DNA of 64,000 bases from Siniperca chuatsi (GCF_020085105.1 NC_058047.1:19402001-19466000); one strand, 5' to 3'; positions 40,185 to 59,600 are shown, numbered from the stretch's first letter. Program-made: numbers and translations. Notes: generated by a model from the letters alone, not told the origin.

Positions 40185-42163
40185 TAATCAATGTCACATT
40201 GCTTAAATTGCTGCATTTGTCATTCCCATGGATAAACTGTTCCACATTCTGGATTATAAATAACACAGTTCATAAAAGACCCAGTGTGGGCGTATACTGC
40301 ACCTTGGAGATACATTATCATTAAGCTAATGTGTAATAAATAATTTATAATGTATTCAACCTCATCTCAAACTAGTAGGTAGACCTTGAGTTAAGGTTAT
40401 TTAGTGAAACTATTAATCCAAAGTCAAAAATGATCTTGCACGCTCAAATTTACCGGTATTAAAATAGTCATAGGGAATGACATAAAAGAGGCTGATACTA
40501 GAGGAATAACAGGAAATATGGAGCAGACACTTCCTCCAGGTAGCACTGGTCATATTCACACTCTCATATAGTCCTCAATATTAAAACTAACCCCTCAACT
40601 GCTTTGCTGTAGTATATCAAAACATTAAAATCAGTTTAGACCTACATGCACTCAGATATACTGTAGGCTCTAAGCTGTTTAGTTCTCCTGTGCTTCCTCA
40701 CCTACAGGTGTGCGCAGTTACAGGGCAAACAATTCCTAAACCCAAATAGTGATTAAATGTTATAACTGTTCAACTGCAGCTATTTAGAGACATGTTTATC
40801 TGCAGTGTTGTGCTGAACGGGTGTGTTTCATCATTCTTTACAGGTGTAACTGTATTTGTCCAGTGGGCGTGTATTGGACAGCAGTCTTCCAATGCAAAAG
40901 TGAAGCTTAGTCAAACTCCACAATGAAGCAACGGATGAAATGTTTCACATGATGCAGTGGTGGCAATATCACAAGAAGGCCCAGGCTGAAAATAACTGTA
41001 GTTATCCTTTGAAATGTTTTTCATACTTACGCATACTTTATATATTAGGGATAGGGATTGTTTTTTATTGATTCGATTTTTTTATTGCTGTAAGGACCTC
41101 AGAATCTGTATTTTTAGCCTATATATTTGAGGCATGTAAATGTTCTTTTTTCACTGTGTTCAAAGTGGGTAAATGTAACAAATGCTGGATTGCTGTGTTA
41201 AGTATGACTAGCTTTCACCCATCAGAAGCTATGTTTAGAGCTGTGGAAAGGGATAACAAAAGAACCCCTGACTTTTGGATGTATTTTAATTTAAAGATGG
41301 ACTGCATAGGGGCAGTATCAGGCAATAACACCACACACTGAACAATAATAAATCAGTCCTCACATCAGTCTCCAGCAGGTTGTACATGCTTGTCTCGGCC
41401 ACTTCTTTTGACTCATGAAACTTCTCCAGGGCCTGTCGAACCTCCTCATCGGGGATCTTGCCCTGACGCTTTTTCTTGTAATCATAGTCTAGGCGACGGC
41501 CTTCCAGTTTCTTCAGGTGGTGCTGAGGTGGTAAGAGCCATAGTTAGTTGAGGAGGGGGCACAGAAGTGATCACTATCTTGCATCAAATGAAATTTGACG
41601 ATATGAAGAAATGATAGTTGATAAATTGATAAATGATGAGGGGTTTGACTGGTATCTTCTAATGCTGCACCATGAGAGAGATTAACCAATGAACTGATAT
41701 ACAGTGTATTCCCCTGTCATAAAAGAAGCATGTCAGTGTACCTGTATCTCTCTGAGGTCCTTGTCACAGAGCCCTTGCAATGGATCAATGAAGTTCTGTT
41801 TGACATCGATATCTAGGGAGTCTTTGACTTCTGCTAATCTCTTCATGGCCTCTCCAACATCTACTAGCGCTCCGCCTGAACCACACAGACAGAGATTGAT
41901 AGCTCAGTGACATTAATAGATTTATGGTACAGAACCACAGTTGTATCACCATCAGACCAGACATATAGAAACAGATAGTATCTAACAAAACCACACACAG
42001 ACAGAAATACAATACTTCAAATAGTCAAAAAGCATTTCATAAGCACTGTAAACAGTTTGGGTGCAATCTGTCAGTCAGTATTTTAAGTTTACCACACATA
42101 CACACTAACCCAAAATAACAAACCCCAACATTCCTCCACCAGGAATTTACTATCCAAAACTAC

Positions 42164-42230
<67 letters not shown>

Positions 42231-45200
42231 TACCAAAGTTAGTCTCCTCTCCAAGTTCCCGTCCAAACTTCCCCATACACTCTCCTAGCAGCCCCTCGGC
42301 CTGAGGGTAGCCCGGGTTCTTCACCTGACCACGGATCTTAGACATGGTGTTCAACATGGACAGTTTGGCCCGTGATGCTGTGGAAGGGAGTAGAAACTAA
42401 TCTCATCAGAGAGTTCAAGCAGTTTAAATAAAACACATGAAAACAAGTTTTCTTCTCACCTGGGTTGGGCTGCAGGTACTCTGATGTTTTGGAGATTACC
42501 TCCACTACTGCTTTACTGGTAACATCAACTTTCTACAAACAGCAAGCACACATACATCACAAGTGTACAGCAGAGCTACTATAATCACAGAACTAAAATT
42601 AAATAGTGACAGGCAAAGGAGGTATGCTGTTAAACCTTTTGTTAACCATTGCTTGAACTTGCTTGTTCATAGGTTTGTATACATAGTTTAAGTATTTTAA
42701 AAATACAGTAACTTATTTTCCCTCCCATAAAGTTTGGATACTACATAGTATATGCTATGTATATTATAGTGACATGCACGTCAACATGCTGGTTTGACTA
42801 AGCCTAAAAGCTGAATGCTTTTTTAATCACTCATATTATCTCTTTATAAAAATGTCAAAAATGTAAACTAAGGCTGCAAGCTATAATGATTTTCATAATC
42901 AATTAATCTGCTGATTATTTTCTGGATTAATCGAATGAATGTTTGGTCAGAAAATAGTGAAATGTCTACAAATAGCTTGTTTTGTCTGCCCAACTGTCCA
43001 AACCCCAAAAATATTCAATTTACTATCATTATGATTAGGATTTTGGCATTTTTGCTTAAAAAATTACTTAAACAATTACCAAGCGTTATCAATGATCAAA
43101 ATGTTGTTCTGTCGTTCAACTGAACGATTAATCGACTTATTGTTTTGGCTCTAATGTAAATTTTTGAGTTTTTGATGTCATCCACACAGCTTTAAGCGGT
43201 TTCATAAACTTTGAGATCAGAAAATTTTATAAACTAACAAAGGATGATGTAATGCTTTAAAAGTGGTGTACACATTAACAACGGAAGTCCCAAAAAAACA
43301 ACAATATGTTTGTGTACTGTGTGCAAAACCAACCAGGAGTAAAGCCAAAGATGTTTCTCTTTTAAGACCACAGAAAGATGCCTCACTTACCCGTTCCAAG
43401 TCTCTGAAGTCATCATCTAGTTTAGTTCCTTCAGCACCTCCGACTTTCTCACTTACCATCTAGAGGGAGAGAGAGACCGGGAGACAACAAGAGAGGGAGA
43501 GAGGAGAAAAGGGGGAGAAAAGACAGACAGAAAGAGTGCAAATTAATTAATGCTGCCCATAAGGTTTTGATTAGAGTGGGGAACATGCCAAAGCTTTAAA
43601 CACATTCACACGCCTGCTGAGTAGAAAATGCAATGACGAACATTTCTTTTAGCAAAATGTATGTGTGGAGCACAGCATATTGTATCCTCTGTGTTTAGAA
43701 TAAGATAGCAGCGTAGCAAAACCCTAGAAATCACACAAACAACAGCACAAAGAGTGTTATGCAATCCCTTTTGTTTACACTTTGCAGGATGAAAAATGTT
43801 GGATCAGCTAACTATTACTTTTACCTCAATAAAGACAATATGCTACAACTTAAGTAGACTAAAACATGTTGATTGAAAGCACATGTATTTCCAAGTAGGA
43901 TCTCTCAGCATGTTTTTAGGCCTAGGACAAAAGTCTAAGAAATGTAACATGTACAGTACAAGTATTTTGTATATCCTTCTTGGATGTAAGTCAGTCACAG
44001 AGAACTGGAAAATAAATGAAAGTGTTATTCCAGCTTTGTAATGAGTCTGTACTGCTGTGACGTGAAGATACTTGAAACCTTGACTGCTGTGTCCATGAGA
44101 TACATGGTTCCATATCTGAGTGAGTTTCTCCAAGTGAAATGGCCAGAAAAACTACTCCCATCACCACCAGTAAGATAATGAACATGGCATGCAACAGTCC
44201 TTGGTTTCAGAGTAATTTGTAGAGCTATTCTGCAAAGACAAAAGCGAACCACAATGACTGCTTTGTGTTTATGCCATGATTCCAGTTAAAATATTTTTTA
44301 GTAATAAAACTTGTGTCACACTAGGACGTAATGAATCTGTCTTGCTCTTGTGCATTTAAGTTTTGAGGGAAGTTGTAACAGCCTTGATGTTCATCTTTAA
44401 TTATTAACTCTATTAACAGAGGGAGCATTTCAAACTGTCTGGACAGTTAATTAAACAGGGGGGATAAACAATTTAGGACTGCATTTATAATATTTGAATT
44501 TTATTCTCTATAACACTATAGTAGATGTTCCTGAAGACTTTGAGGTGACTTTATTACTTTCCTAAAATATCACTATGCATGCCAACAATACAACTGATTC
44601 TTTTCATCTTTAACTGATTAGTTTTTAGACAACTATATATTTGTAGGACCTGGCCTGTACTATGCTCCTGACAGCGTTACAGATTGGCCATATGATCGTT
44701 TCAGGTGGTGTACCACTCCAAACTGGTTTATTAGACATATCCAGTCCCTTGGATAAGAGATTAAGATACAATTTTCCTTTCCTTAGTCAAATTCACTCAT
44801 CTGTGACAGAGTAACAGTAGTTTGAGTTATTTCCTATATGACTTTCCAACACAAGTCCTCCTTCTGAGACAAACATCATCCAATTTACATCGAATCCAAC
44901 ATGGTGTGGACTACACATGATATCCAGCAAGCGTTATTACTGTGCGCTCTCTAGCGCCACATAGTGGACACAGAAAGTAATATTTAAACAGGAAGTTGCT
45001 GTAACTTCAGTTTAAACCATCCAGTCTTCCTCTAATTTCACGTTTGATAAGAGTCCCACCCTGATCACATCTTCGTGGTGTGGTCTACGCATGATATCCT
45101 TCAACATAACGCATAAAGTATGTTGTCTAGCACCACATAGTGGACACGGGAACTCGTACAAGCAGTGACCAAGACACATCACAATTCAGAGCTGCGTCAA

Positions 45201-48200
45201 ACAGCCGGCAAGGAGGCCGCGGCTGCAGCACGCCACGCCGTGCATGGAAGTGCGAGGGCCCGATCATTGCTGCTTGCAGCTTTAAGGGTTTGTTTCTATT
45301 CTAACAAACAAAACATTAAATACACAATGGTTACTCTTCCCCCTCAGCAGTCTGGGATCTTCAAGTTATACTGAATCTATGCAATGTGCTGAACGCACAT
45401 GACAGGGGGCCTTCGGGGATTCAGGTCACAAGTAAAGATACAGCCTCAACTCTCTGCCTACTCAGCATTTGACTCAGAGGAAAGATTGCAGTCTGCAGTA
45501 CTAAATCTTTGCTATCTTATCTTTATCGCTCTGATTTTTGGAAGTAGAAAAGTGAATTGTTGAAATAATTGGTTAGCCATCAAGTACTGTTGTATTTTTT
45601 TTTCTGAAAATGAAAACATCAAGTTCTCATGTCAGTATAACATGATTATTTACATGCAAACAGGCTCAAAGGAATGCAGCCTCAAAACATCCACAAAAGG
45701 TTATCATCGGGACGTTTTGGTATAAACACGGATAGAGCTACATAGAGGGATCAGTCTATAACAGGTATCCTTTTTATCATAATGACTGGGTATTTAAGAT
45801 ACTGGTATTTAGTTAAATGCTGGTTCATTTTCACAAAGCCTAATTTGGCTTCAGGTGACTTGAAGATTGCAAGGCCCAGAAAGTTGACTCATACAGAGGT
45901 CTAGATACCAAATAAGTAGCAAGAGAAAGAGGCAGCCTAATGTACATCTGTATTGTTTCTTAATGTGGCATATGAAAAATGAGCTGGTAATTATCATTTG
46001 GTGAGGAAAATCGTATTATTTTTAGTGGGTTATTTCTCTCACTCAACAAACCTGTCTATTTGCTGTAGCATAACATGCCTTTGTTAAAGCCATCATATGT
46101 AATAAAGACAGAGTTAAAAGGGGAAAAAGATAACTTGTTTTACAGATAAAACATTGTGCAGAGAATACTTGAAAACTAGCTCGATGTGGCTCGAGATCAA
46201 AGATAGATATAAAAAGAAAGCTCTGCCCCACAGTAACCGAGCAAATCATATTTCAAGAGGAACTCGTTATGTGATCGGATATAAAAACTGAAGGTGTGAT
46301 AGAAATTCAGCAGCGTTTCTGGTGATATATAAGAAGCATCAATGGAGCTTAGCAAGTGTTCAATCAGGAAGACTATTTGATTCTTTTTTTTAATGTCTTC
46401 CTTCATTCTAACTTCACAAAGGGATGCCTCTTGGCGCTTGTTCTCTTAAATATTTGCATTTAAAATTCAAACTGCAACTCTCTCCTGGTTATTTACAGTA
46501 AATCAAGCCTACCAAACTACCATTTCCTCCTTTATAAGCACAGGGGTCAATCACCGCACTATTTCACCAGCATCACCAGCACCTGTACCATGGCTTCAGT
46601 AATTATTTCCCAGATTTATATAGGAATTACATTGCAGACTGATTATCACTCCTATAAATGGGAATTAATCTCAGATTAAGTCTGCACCAAACTATAAGCT
46701 ACTTTTTAAATAAACATATCCATAAACTAATCTCTCCTGATTGAAGTATGTCTTAACACCCAATATAATGAACGTTAGGCCAGAAACAGTGAGGATGCGT
46801 TTAGACCAACTTCAGCCCTGCTTGAAAAAATACAGCCGTCTCATTCATTTAAATGGGAGCAGTCTGTTGGCGCAGCGGGGGTGCCAACGCAGAGGGTACC
46901 AGCAAAACAACGCAGGGTTGCCTGGCAAAAAAGTTGAACCGGGCCCAACTTTTGCTGCAACACAACGTGACGTCATCTGGCATGGTGCTGTGATTGGGAA
47001 ATCAAACACATGCAAGCACACACTCCTGGAAGATTACTTTGTTACCTCTCAGTCGTCATGACGAAAGATAAAATAGTTGCTGCCCTGATAACTTTTCAGA
47101 GTTGTAAAATCCTGTCTGTGAGTATTACAACACACCTCTGCACAGGTGTTTGCTGTTGTTTGCGGCAGTATTGAACTCCAGGTAAGGACAGCAACAGTGA
47201 GGCTTATCTACAGAGCTTGGAGTGTTATTTATGTAATCAAGAAAAAAAAAGAAGATAAATATAAATACAATTTCAAATATGTTTGATATTTGCTTCACGT
47301 CTGCTGGTTCTTTGCAGCTACGTCATCCATTACAAACATTGTTGGGTATTATCCCTTACTTATGATGTCATCCATGTATGCATAACTGCATTTATCTTCA
47401 GCTGCTAAATTGAAGCATTTGAAACCAGAAGACTTATAACTATATCAGTACATATATAAACTTGCACAAATAGTCTTAAAAAGCCTATTGGATACTGTCT
47501 AAATCTGTCATCTCCATTCAAGAATATCCATCGCTCCTACTGTCACACCTAAAACGCGTATGAGTGTGATTTTATTTGTGCTCTAAGTGAGTCTGACATT
47601 TCAGGTTTTAACATTAAGTTTTAGGAGTAATTCTCAGAAAAACAAATAACAAGGGAGGAGAGACAGTAAAAGACAAGACAAGAACGTAAGAGCTACAGGG
47701 CACAGATATCATTTCCACCGCCAACTTCCTGCATGCCTGCAGTGTAGAAAATCTAATCTATGTCAAATGTTATTGACTCTCATGGAGTTTTGGCAAGAAA
47801 AGCAGCTGCATTGCAGTCTAATAAAGCGAAAGCACACTCTTTTCCCACCCCATTCTCTGCATCATCCCTTGGGTCACTTGCTCATGCACTAATCCACTTA
47901 ATCTCCCTCAAACACCTTTACTATTAATTTTCATTAGGCTGTACCAACAGTCCTAACATGAAAGCTTCTGAATCGTGTTATTTTTCCTCACAACCAAACC
48001 AACAGGGACATGAGTCTGTTCCTGTCAGGAAGCTGGGGCAGAAACCAAATGTCTTTCCTGCTTAGATCAGCAGGGGTAGGAAGAAAAAAGAGACTCAAAA
48101 ATCTTTTTAGCTGTCCCCGCCCATGACTGAGAGCGCTGGCCAAAATTAAAAACATTCACACCAAGGTTCAGACATTAAAAAACAGCAAGACTTGTATGGG

Positions 48201-49028
48201 CGGCAGTGGCATTTCTAACGCAATAGTATTTTAGGTTTCTCCCCTCAACTGCCCTAAATATTGATCTGGCTCGTTAAACAAAAGACTAACCAAAAAAAAA
48301 AAAAAAAAGCCCAGCTGTAAAATAGGTAACTGGGTCCTCACCCAGAAGAAGGAAGAAGCGCTACTAAAACCTGGTGTCCAGTTTACACTGACACACAGAT
48401 GAAAAGGGTCTTTCCGTAAATATACAAAACTGATAATTTAATGAGTCAATACTTGCTCGGTTTCTATTGCACGACTTGTTCGTGTAAGTTATTGTTTCTT
48501 TATAGCTCTGACTCATCCGGAGAGTCTCTTAAGCAAACACAGCTAGCCAATGTTTACCACAGGATGTATACTTACCGTTACTGAATCTGAGCTGCTGCAT
48601 TGCTGGGTAAGATAACGTTAACTTAAAAGCACAAAATGTGAAATACCTGTACAGTTACACCGTTAACAGCACAATAACGTTAGCTAGATAGCATTAGCTA
48701 AAGTTAGTTAACGATAGTTCAACTAACGGTAATGCAAAACATGTCCGAAAGATGCTTATTTTAACTATAAAAGATGCCAACTAAAAACAACAGTGATATT
48801 TTACACACTGACAAAGCGTTTCTCGCTATAGATTTCTGCTGCTACCACACACTAAGTTAACAGCTACATTAACAAAGCGTTATTAACATTAGCCAACTAT
48901 AAACCGCTAGCTAATCATGCTAAATTGGGCTAGCTGCTAACGATACATGACAGTTGCTAGCTGAAAAAAAAAGTTTTGCAAACCTGGCTGGCTTTATAAA
49001 ACTGTTTCTTCAAGCCCGCAACAGACAT
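36481..49028 (-). CDS. sh3gl1: SH3GL1 (endophilin A2), complete, 9 exons
   Basis: Membrane-curving adaptor of clathrin-mediated and fast endocytosis. Exons: 49028-48984, 43459-43391, 42532-42460, 42377-42234, 41875-41742, 41522-41364, 40124-40021, 39840-39707, 36674-36481. They sum to 351 codons plus stop. The amphipathic helix [15 protein letters not shown] and the N-BAR domain (about 1-245) include [37 protein letters not shown] and [13 protein letters not shown] proline/serine linker follows, then the SH3 domain (about 290-349; [32 protein letters not shown]) with the ALYDF and ENW ligand-binding residues. The SH3 end (VEVLVPLPH) identifies A2 rather than A1 or A3. The linker is about 17 residues shorter than in human, suggesting a shorter or missing linker exon. 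Intron 1 is 5.5 kb. Tail-to-tail with mpnd, as in human 19p13.3. Confidence 0.95.
40127..40182. repeat. (CA)n microsatellite
   Basis: About 28 CA units in sh3gl1 intron 6, directly touching the exon 7 acceptor (40125-40126). In the transcript a (GU)n tract replaces the normal polypyrimidine tract. Confidence 0.95.
42164..42228. repeat. (CA)n microsatellite
   Basis: About 32 CA units in sh3gl1 intron 4, starting only four bases beyond the exon 4 donor hexamer. It is (GU)n in the transcript. Confidence 0.95.
42870..43155 (+). repeat. teleost AATCGATTA palindromic repeat, copy 2
   Basis: In sh3gl1 intron 2. Contains CATAATCAATTAATCTGCTGATTATTTTCTGGATTAATCG, the AAAATAGTGAAATGTC block, the CCAAACCCCAAAAATATTCA block, and a closing CGATTAATCGACTTATTG. 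The two ends are mutually inverted, as in a MITE. Confidence 0.65.
44880..45288. repeat. dispersed repeat with an internal 176-bp tandem unit
   Basis: In sh3gl1 intron 1. The phrase CTAGCxCCACATAGTGGACAC occurs at 44951 and again at 45127, each preceded by a GGTGTGGxCTACxCATGATATCC block. The right end (GAGGGCCCGATCATTGCTGCTTGCAGCTTTA) is a sequence I associate with a common teleost repeat. Family not named. Confidence 0.5.
46770..47010. repeat. possible GC-rich dispersed repeat in sh3gl1 intron 1
   Basis: GC content rises sharply above the surrounding intron. It contains the short inverted pair AAAAGTTG and CAACTTTT around 46930-46955 and a GACGTCATC motif. It has no convincing ORF and is probably an old DNA-transposon remnant. 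Confidence 0.3.
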
Positions 49029-50690
49029 CTTGAATCCCGACTGTCTTCAACTTCCAACGAAGGTGTAAATAGGTCACGCTATAACTAAAGTTAGCGATAT
49101 CGTGTATAAGAAAAGGGGCCAGTGCAAAAATGTGTAGGAGGACTCATAGGACTGCACAGCCGTCACTCCAAGTCGGGACACGCCAACTGACCACGTCCAC
49201 GTCGAGGATGACTCTTCCCCACTGTCAGATAACGGGGCGAAATGTACTAAAAACACCAAAATCAACAATATTATCCCGGAACTTAAAACGCAAACAACCT
49301 AGGGCACGCTTGTACGTTACACAGAGCACCAAATCTGTACCAGCCACTTTGAAGAAATCCGTTTCCCGATTTTACACAGTAGACGATAATGGATTCATAT
49401 GTTGGTGCACACTGCCCCCTGCTGGATGTAGCAGGTACACACCCGTCTGTCTGCTGCAGGATTTACAGGCCAGATGTTCCCATTCTCAGATAATATACTC
49501 GAAGCCTTTTTATGTCTAAAGACGTAAAGAAAGAAACAGACGTTGTAGTCCTAATTAGCAAAGATAAATTAATAAGATTGTTATATGTATGTAATGGCTT
49601 GAAACATAGCTGGATTGCTAGGGTGCCCCAGGGCAAAAATGAACTGCTGGGCGCCTGTGTTAACCCCCCTTCCTCCAACTCTCTGTACAGTTCTTACAGT
49701 TTTTCCTATACTGGAATTCTACCTTGCCCAAGGTTTGCTGTGTAGTGATTAAACACATGCATTTAATATATAAGCACAAACCTGAAACAATGGTCTTAAA
49801 ACTAGATTTTGACACAGGCACTCTCCTCGAGATTAGGTGATAAACCAGGAGCCATTATAAGGCCATTATCATCAATCAGAATCAGAAATACAGTTTATAT
49901 TGTATTTTAGTGGTTCATACCCTCAAACAAAATTTCAATTAAATCAGCACAAACCACTTGTCACACATTAAGCCTGGAGCTTTTTGGTTGTGAATACATG
50001 AAATTATCTTACCAGGAATAAAAACTTACTCAAGTACATGGTTGGGTCCCTGAACAGCTATTATTTACCATATGATGGTAATAATGCACTGCATGTTCCC
50101 AATACAGGGTATCCTTAACCCCTGCTTTTATGTATATGGACTGCAATGACAAAAACACGCCCTATGGTACACAGTAACAAAGTGCAAAATATAGATAAGC
50201 CTTGTTTTGATATATGCAACAGCACAAAATACAGTGCAATACAAGATGTGCTCTTTGAGTCCAATTAAATTGACGTCAGAGGACTAATGATTATAGTGCA
50301 TATAATGTATAATCTAAGCGTGTAATGTCAGAATGGTGCTGTAAAGCATGTGTTATAAAATCCACTATGTGAATAGCATCTTTGAGACAGCTAAAAGAGG
50401 TTTACCTTAAATGGCAAATTAAGTTTTTTCTCCAAACATATTGTCTCTACATACTGTATCATCTGACCAAATAAGAAATATCTCAAGGTTAACTAAACTA
50501 TTCAAGTTTATTTAAAGAAAGGAAATATGTGTTTAGTGAAACTGATAAATGTATTATTTTATGTGGTTATGGAATAATATAACATGTTTGTTTATAGACA
50601 ACAAAATTGGTTCATCTGTGCTGATGATTTTGGGTGCAATCAGTTTATAAAAAAAAGGTAAAGCCACATTTTGTTTGTTTTTATTTGTAA
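49029..50690. other. intergenic between sh3gl1 and the rorc-like gene 3' end
   Basis: The first 300 bp hold the sh3gl1 promoter side. No exon was recognised in the remainder, apart from a hAT terminus at 49605-49666. Confidence 0.4.
49605..49666 (+). mobile_element. hAT terminal fragment
   Basis: CATAGCTGGATTGCTAGG followed by GCCCCAGGGCAAAAATGAAC and GGGCGCC resembles the terminus at 24999-25055 read on its own strand. Only the end remains. Confidence 0.35.
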
Positions 50691-50697
50691 AAAGACT

Positions 50698-50703
50698 TTT
50701 ATT
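50698..50703 (-). terminator. probable poly(A) signal of the rorc-like gene
   Basis: AATAAA on the minus strand about 3.2 kb beyond the stop at 53889. No gene lies between, so 50.7-53.9 kb is best read as a long 3' UTR. Confidence 0.35.
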
Positions 50704-53700
50704 ACATTCTTAAATCCATATATTGTCACCATTGTGCAATAACACTTTACTGTGTAAAAACCTCTTGGGCTTTATATCCATAACATATCATAAATTATTT
50801 CTTATTAAAATCTATATTGATTTAATAATAATAATCTTAAAATATAGTGAACATATAAACATCATAAACAGAAGGATCATGACAAAAGAGAAACTTTTAG
50901 GGAGACATCTTTAAAAATGCTTTTAAAAAAATAGAATTACATCTCTCCAAGACAAAAAGGGCACTAAACTGATGAGAAAAAAACAGTACATATAAGGATA
51001 AAAATCAAGAAACAAAAGATCACAACAAAACCAACACAAGATTCAGAGATTATAATCCATCTTTTATATTTATTTTACCATATTTACTTTTTTAAATATC
51101 CTATTTCATCTATGACTCAAACTCAAAAAAAGTCTTGTAATAATGATATTAGACAGGGGTAAAATCTTTGATACTTCTGAAATCAAACATTCACAAGAAC
51201 ATGAACTGTACACAGTGATCAAGGTATTTTGGTGCAAGGTGTCCTGCTAGCTAGACTAACTGCAGACACTGCAGGACAGAGAGCCCAGCTATCTCCCTGA
51301 GTAACTCTAAACAGAAATGTAAGTGCAGATCTTCAGTACTGCCACCTGGACAGCTTTTAGGCCCACAAAAGCTATAAAGTATGCTGAATCTTTTGAATTC
51401 AGCATGTCTAACATTCTAGGACTTGACACACAAAGTATTGCACTTTGTTACAATCTGTAAGTGATCATCTGGCCATGTCAGCGGATAGCTGACCTGTGTA
51501 GTGGTTGGCTGTGTATTTGGTACATTATATTCTAAATAACATTATTTGTTGTGCTGCGATGTTAACTGTGCTGGAGTGCTTATGAAAATATTAACTGTAA
51601 TACATGGCAACAAAGGCCCAACATACTGAGAACAATGGGGAAAGACATTATTGCACAATCCCACCATGTCACTTTTTTACAGACCCAGAAAAGGGTAATA
51701 CCTCTTCATACTATGTGAGATAATATAATATGTGTATGGTGAACAGCACTGTCCCAGCAGTGCAAAGTAAACCTGGCTGACATATTAAATAGAGCTAGAA
51801 ATCAACATGTGATTGTCTTAAAATGTTTAAGATAAAAAACAGCAATGTTTTCTCAGACTACAACTATTCTTTACTAGCAGCTTCTTTAGGATACTGGTAG
51901 AAAGATACTTTGTTTTTTTTTTACAGAAATCCAATATGCCCCCCTACTTTATCTGGACACACCCTCATGTGTCTCCAGAGACCTTACTTCAGATAGATCT
52001 GTATATAAGTAGGGCGTCATGGACCTAAAGGCATGAACTGCTCTCAAATGACAGAAAAGCACTCAGAGAGGATAGGTAGTATAAGTAGATCCAGCATTTC
52101 AGTTTGCTTATGTCTTGCGTTCAGTTTTATGAGCATAATAATATATTTTAGGATGGTTTAGTCATCACTGGCCTTCAAATTTCATCACTAATTGTTATAT
52201 TTTTAAAGAAACTCTGTAGTATGAATGCAGAAGTACTAACTCAGGGGGGTAGCTGATGGCTCTGTCAACCCATTGCTGTGCCATGTTGTGTTTGAAGAGG
52301 GTGAGGTAGTAAGGGACTGGGGGAAAAGGAACAGAGGATTTAATTCTCCAATCAGAACACCTAGGCTGGCTGCGACAGCGCAGTCTGCCTGACCCCGAAG
52401 CAGTGAGAGTTGGCGCAGACAGTAAATCCCCTTTAACTGATGCCTAAGGAGTTTAAATAACACCAACATCCACCTGTCCACTTTCTGTTCATTGCCTCTC
52501 ATCCAACCATGTAGGTGGCAATGTGATAACTGTCACATTTCAACATCAAACTCTCAGTTCATTTTTTGTCTTTACTCCCAAAGTCTTTTGAACCTGCTGG
52601 TTGAGATGCTGCTGGATGGCTTGGGCGATGGCACTCTTCTGTGGAGGGGGCTGAGGTGCGATAGTTCCAGATGCTCCTCCATGAGAGCACATAACCCCAA
52701 AGTGGTCGGCTGCCCAGCACCTTGTTCATACAGCTTATCTACAGTAGGAGGTTGTATCTAGCATTTCTGACTGGTTTAACACAAGTTTCACAGATGGCAG
52801 TCTGCGTGTGAACCCGTAAAATCTTGTGCCAAGAGTTCATTTTGGATTCTAATAAGGACTCATAAGTGCTAATTATGAACTAGATTTTCTGTTCAGCAAC
52901 AGCAATCTTTCCATCCCAGAACCTCAAAGTAGTAGGCAGTATCTGTTCGAGAGACCTAAGCACAAGCGCATTACCCTCCTCCTCACTCACTGCTCTTATC
53001 TTACATGATTTTAGAGGTGTTATTATATATATATGAAAAAGAAACATCATCAAATACTTTCACAATACCTCTGTGATTCTCTCACTCTCTAAGTGGCATT
53101 TGCAAAGGGAAAAGGTATTAGGACTGAGGTCATTGATTGTATAAAAACAAAATAAAGTGTCTGAGGGTGTGCTAGTAAAAATACCTACAAAGATCAGAAT
53201 AAGTGCTGTAATGTTTTGTGCTCTGTGTGTAAGAGTTTGTAAGTGCATGGTGGCAGACACTCTGAGTGTTTGCCCATGATTCACACAGTTTTAAAAAATG
53301 CTGTCTGTTTGTGAGTTTGATCATGGTCCCTTTAAACAGTTTGTTCATACGTTACAAAACTGCAAAATATGGGCGCTACCAAAAATATTGAATGAAACAA
53401 TAAACTGTTACTAGACTGACAACTGAAACAGGTATCATTACTGCAAATCTCCACAAAGTGGCTGAGGATTTTAAGTATGTACATTCTAGGGCTGTGCTGA
53501 ACGATTAATGGAGGAAGGGGTACATTCAACAATAGCTTACAGGAACTGTGAGAACGGTGAAAGTCAAATTTATATTAGAAAGGAATTCAGCATGATGAGA
53601 GGTTTAAGGTCTCCTCATAGAAAAATATTTTTGAGAATACAAATCATGTAGGCTACTCGTTCATAATTTCTTTAACTCCGTAAAAAAAAGAGGTAACATG

Positions 53701-53888
53701 CACTGAGTACCCAGCAGCAGTTCCTGTGGTGTTACGTTGAAGGTGAGAGGAGTGTGTCCTAAAGTGTAGCGTGTAGGATTGTCTTTGAGCTGCTGGTTGG
53801 TTTTGCCTCAGCTGGTTGCCACATTTTTATCTCCCCCTCCCTACACCTCAGTGTCTCTATTTGAATCATGCTGTTTAACTAAATGGTG

Positions 53889-59119
<5,231 letters not shown>

Positions 59120-59309
59120 TCAGTGAAATAGTAAAAAACATTTTAACAGATACAGATTAATTAGGCACCTTAAACAATATAGATTATTTATGTAGGTAGT
59201 TACCTAGCAACAAATAAATACATGAATTCATTAAGAAAGAATATGATTAAATACTAAATTGCTATCATTGCATAATGACATAACACTATGTATTTCTTTC
59301 ATTTGGCAT

Positions 59310-59600
59310 CCTGATCTAGATCTGAACGGATTAGCCAATAATCGATTAGTCAATCAACAGAAAATTAATCAGCGACTATTTTGATAATCAGTTAATTATT
59401 TGAGTCATTTTTCAAGCAATTTTGCGTCTCCTGTGTACGACTTTACTGCTTTTCTCTGTTTGTCATCAAGTCACCTTGGGCTCTGGGAGACTGTTATGGA
59501 CATTTTTCAGTATTTTCAGACATTTTATAGACAAGACAACTAATCGATTAATCGAGAAAATCCTTGGCAGATTAATCCATAAATAAAGATAATTTATGCA
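59310..59600 (-). repeat. teleost AATCGATTA palindromic repeat, copy 3
   Basis: Inverted relative to the other two copies. It holds CCAATAATCGATTAGTCAAT at the left, the inverted CCTTGGGCTCTGGGA block in the middle and ACTAATCGATTAATCGAGAA at the right. It lies upstream of the DNA-binding-domain exon of the rorc-like gene. It is the most complete of the three, with both palindromic ends. Confidence 0.65.

Noticed and set aside
46741-47061. 106-codon plus-strand ORF in sh3gl1 intron 1
   Set aside because: Coincides with a GC-rich repeat-like block; no recognisable domain.
52560-52740. Minus-strand stop-free frame with QPPPQKSAIAQAIQQHL, protein-like in look
   Set aside because: Lies in the long 3' UTR of the rorc-like gene, about 50 codons, no splice context, no family recognised. 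Treated as chance.
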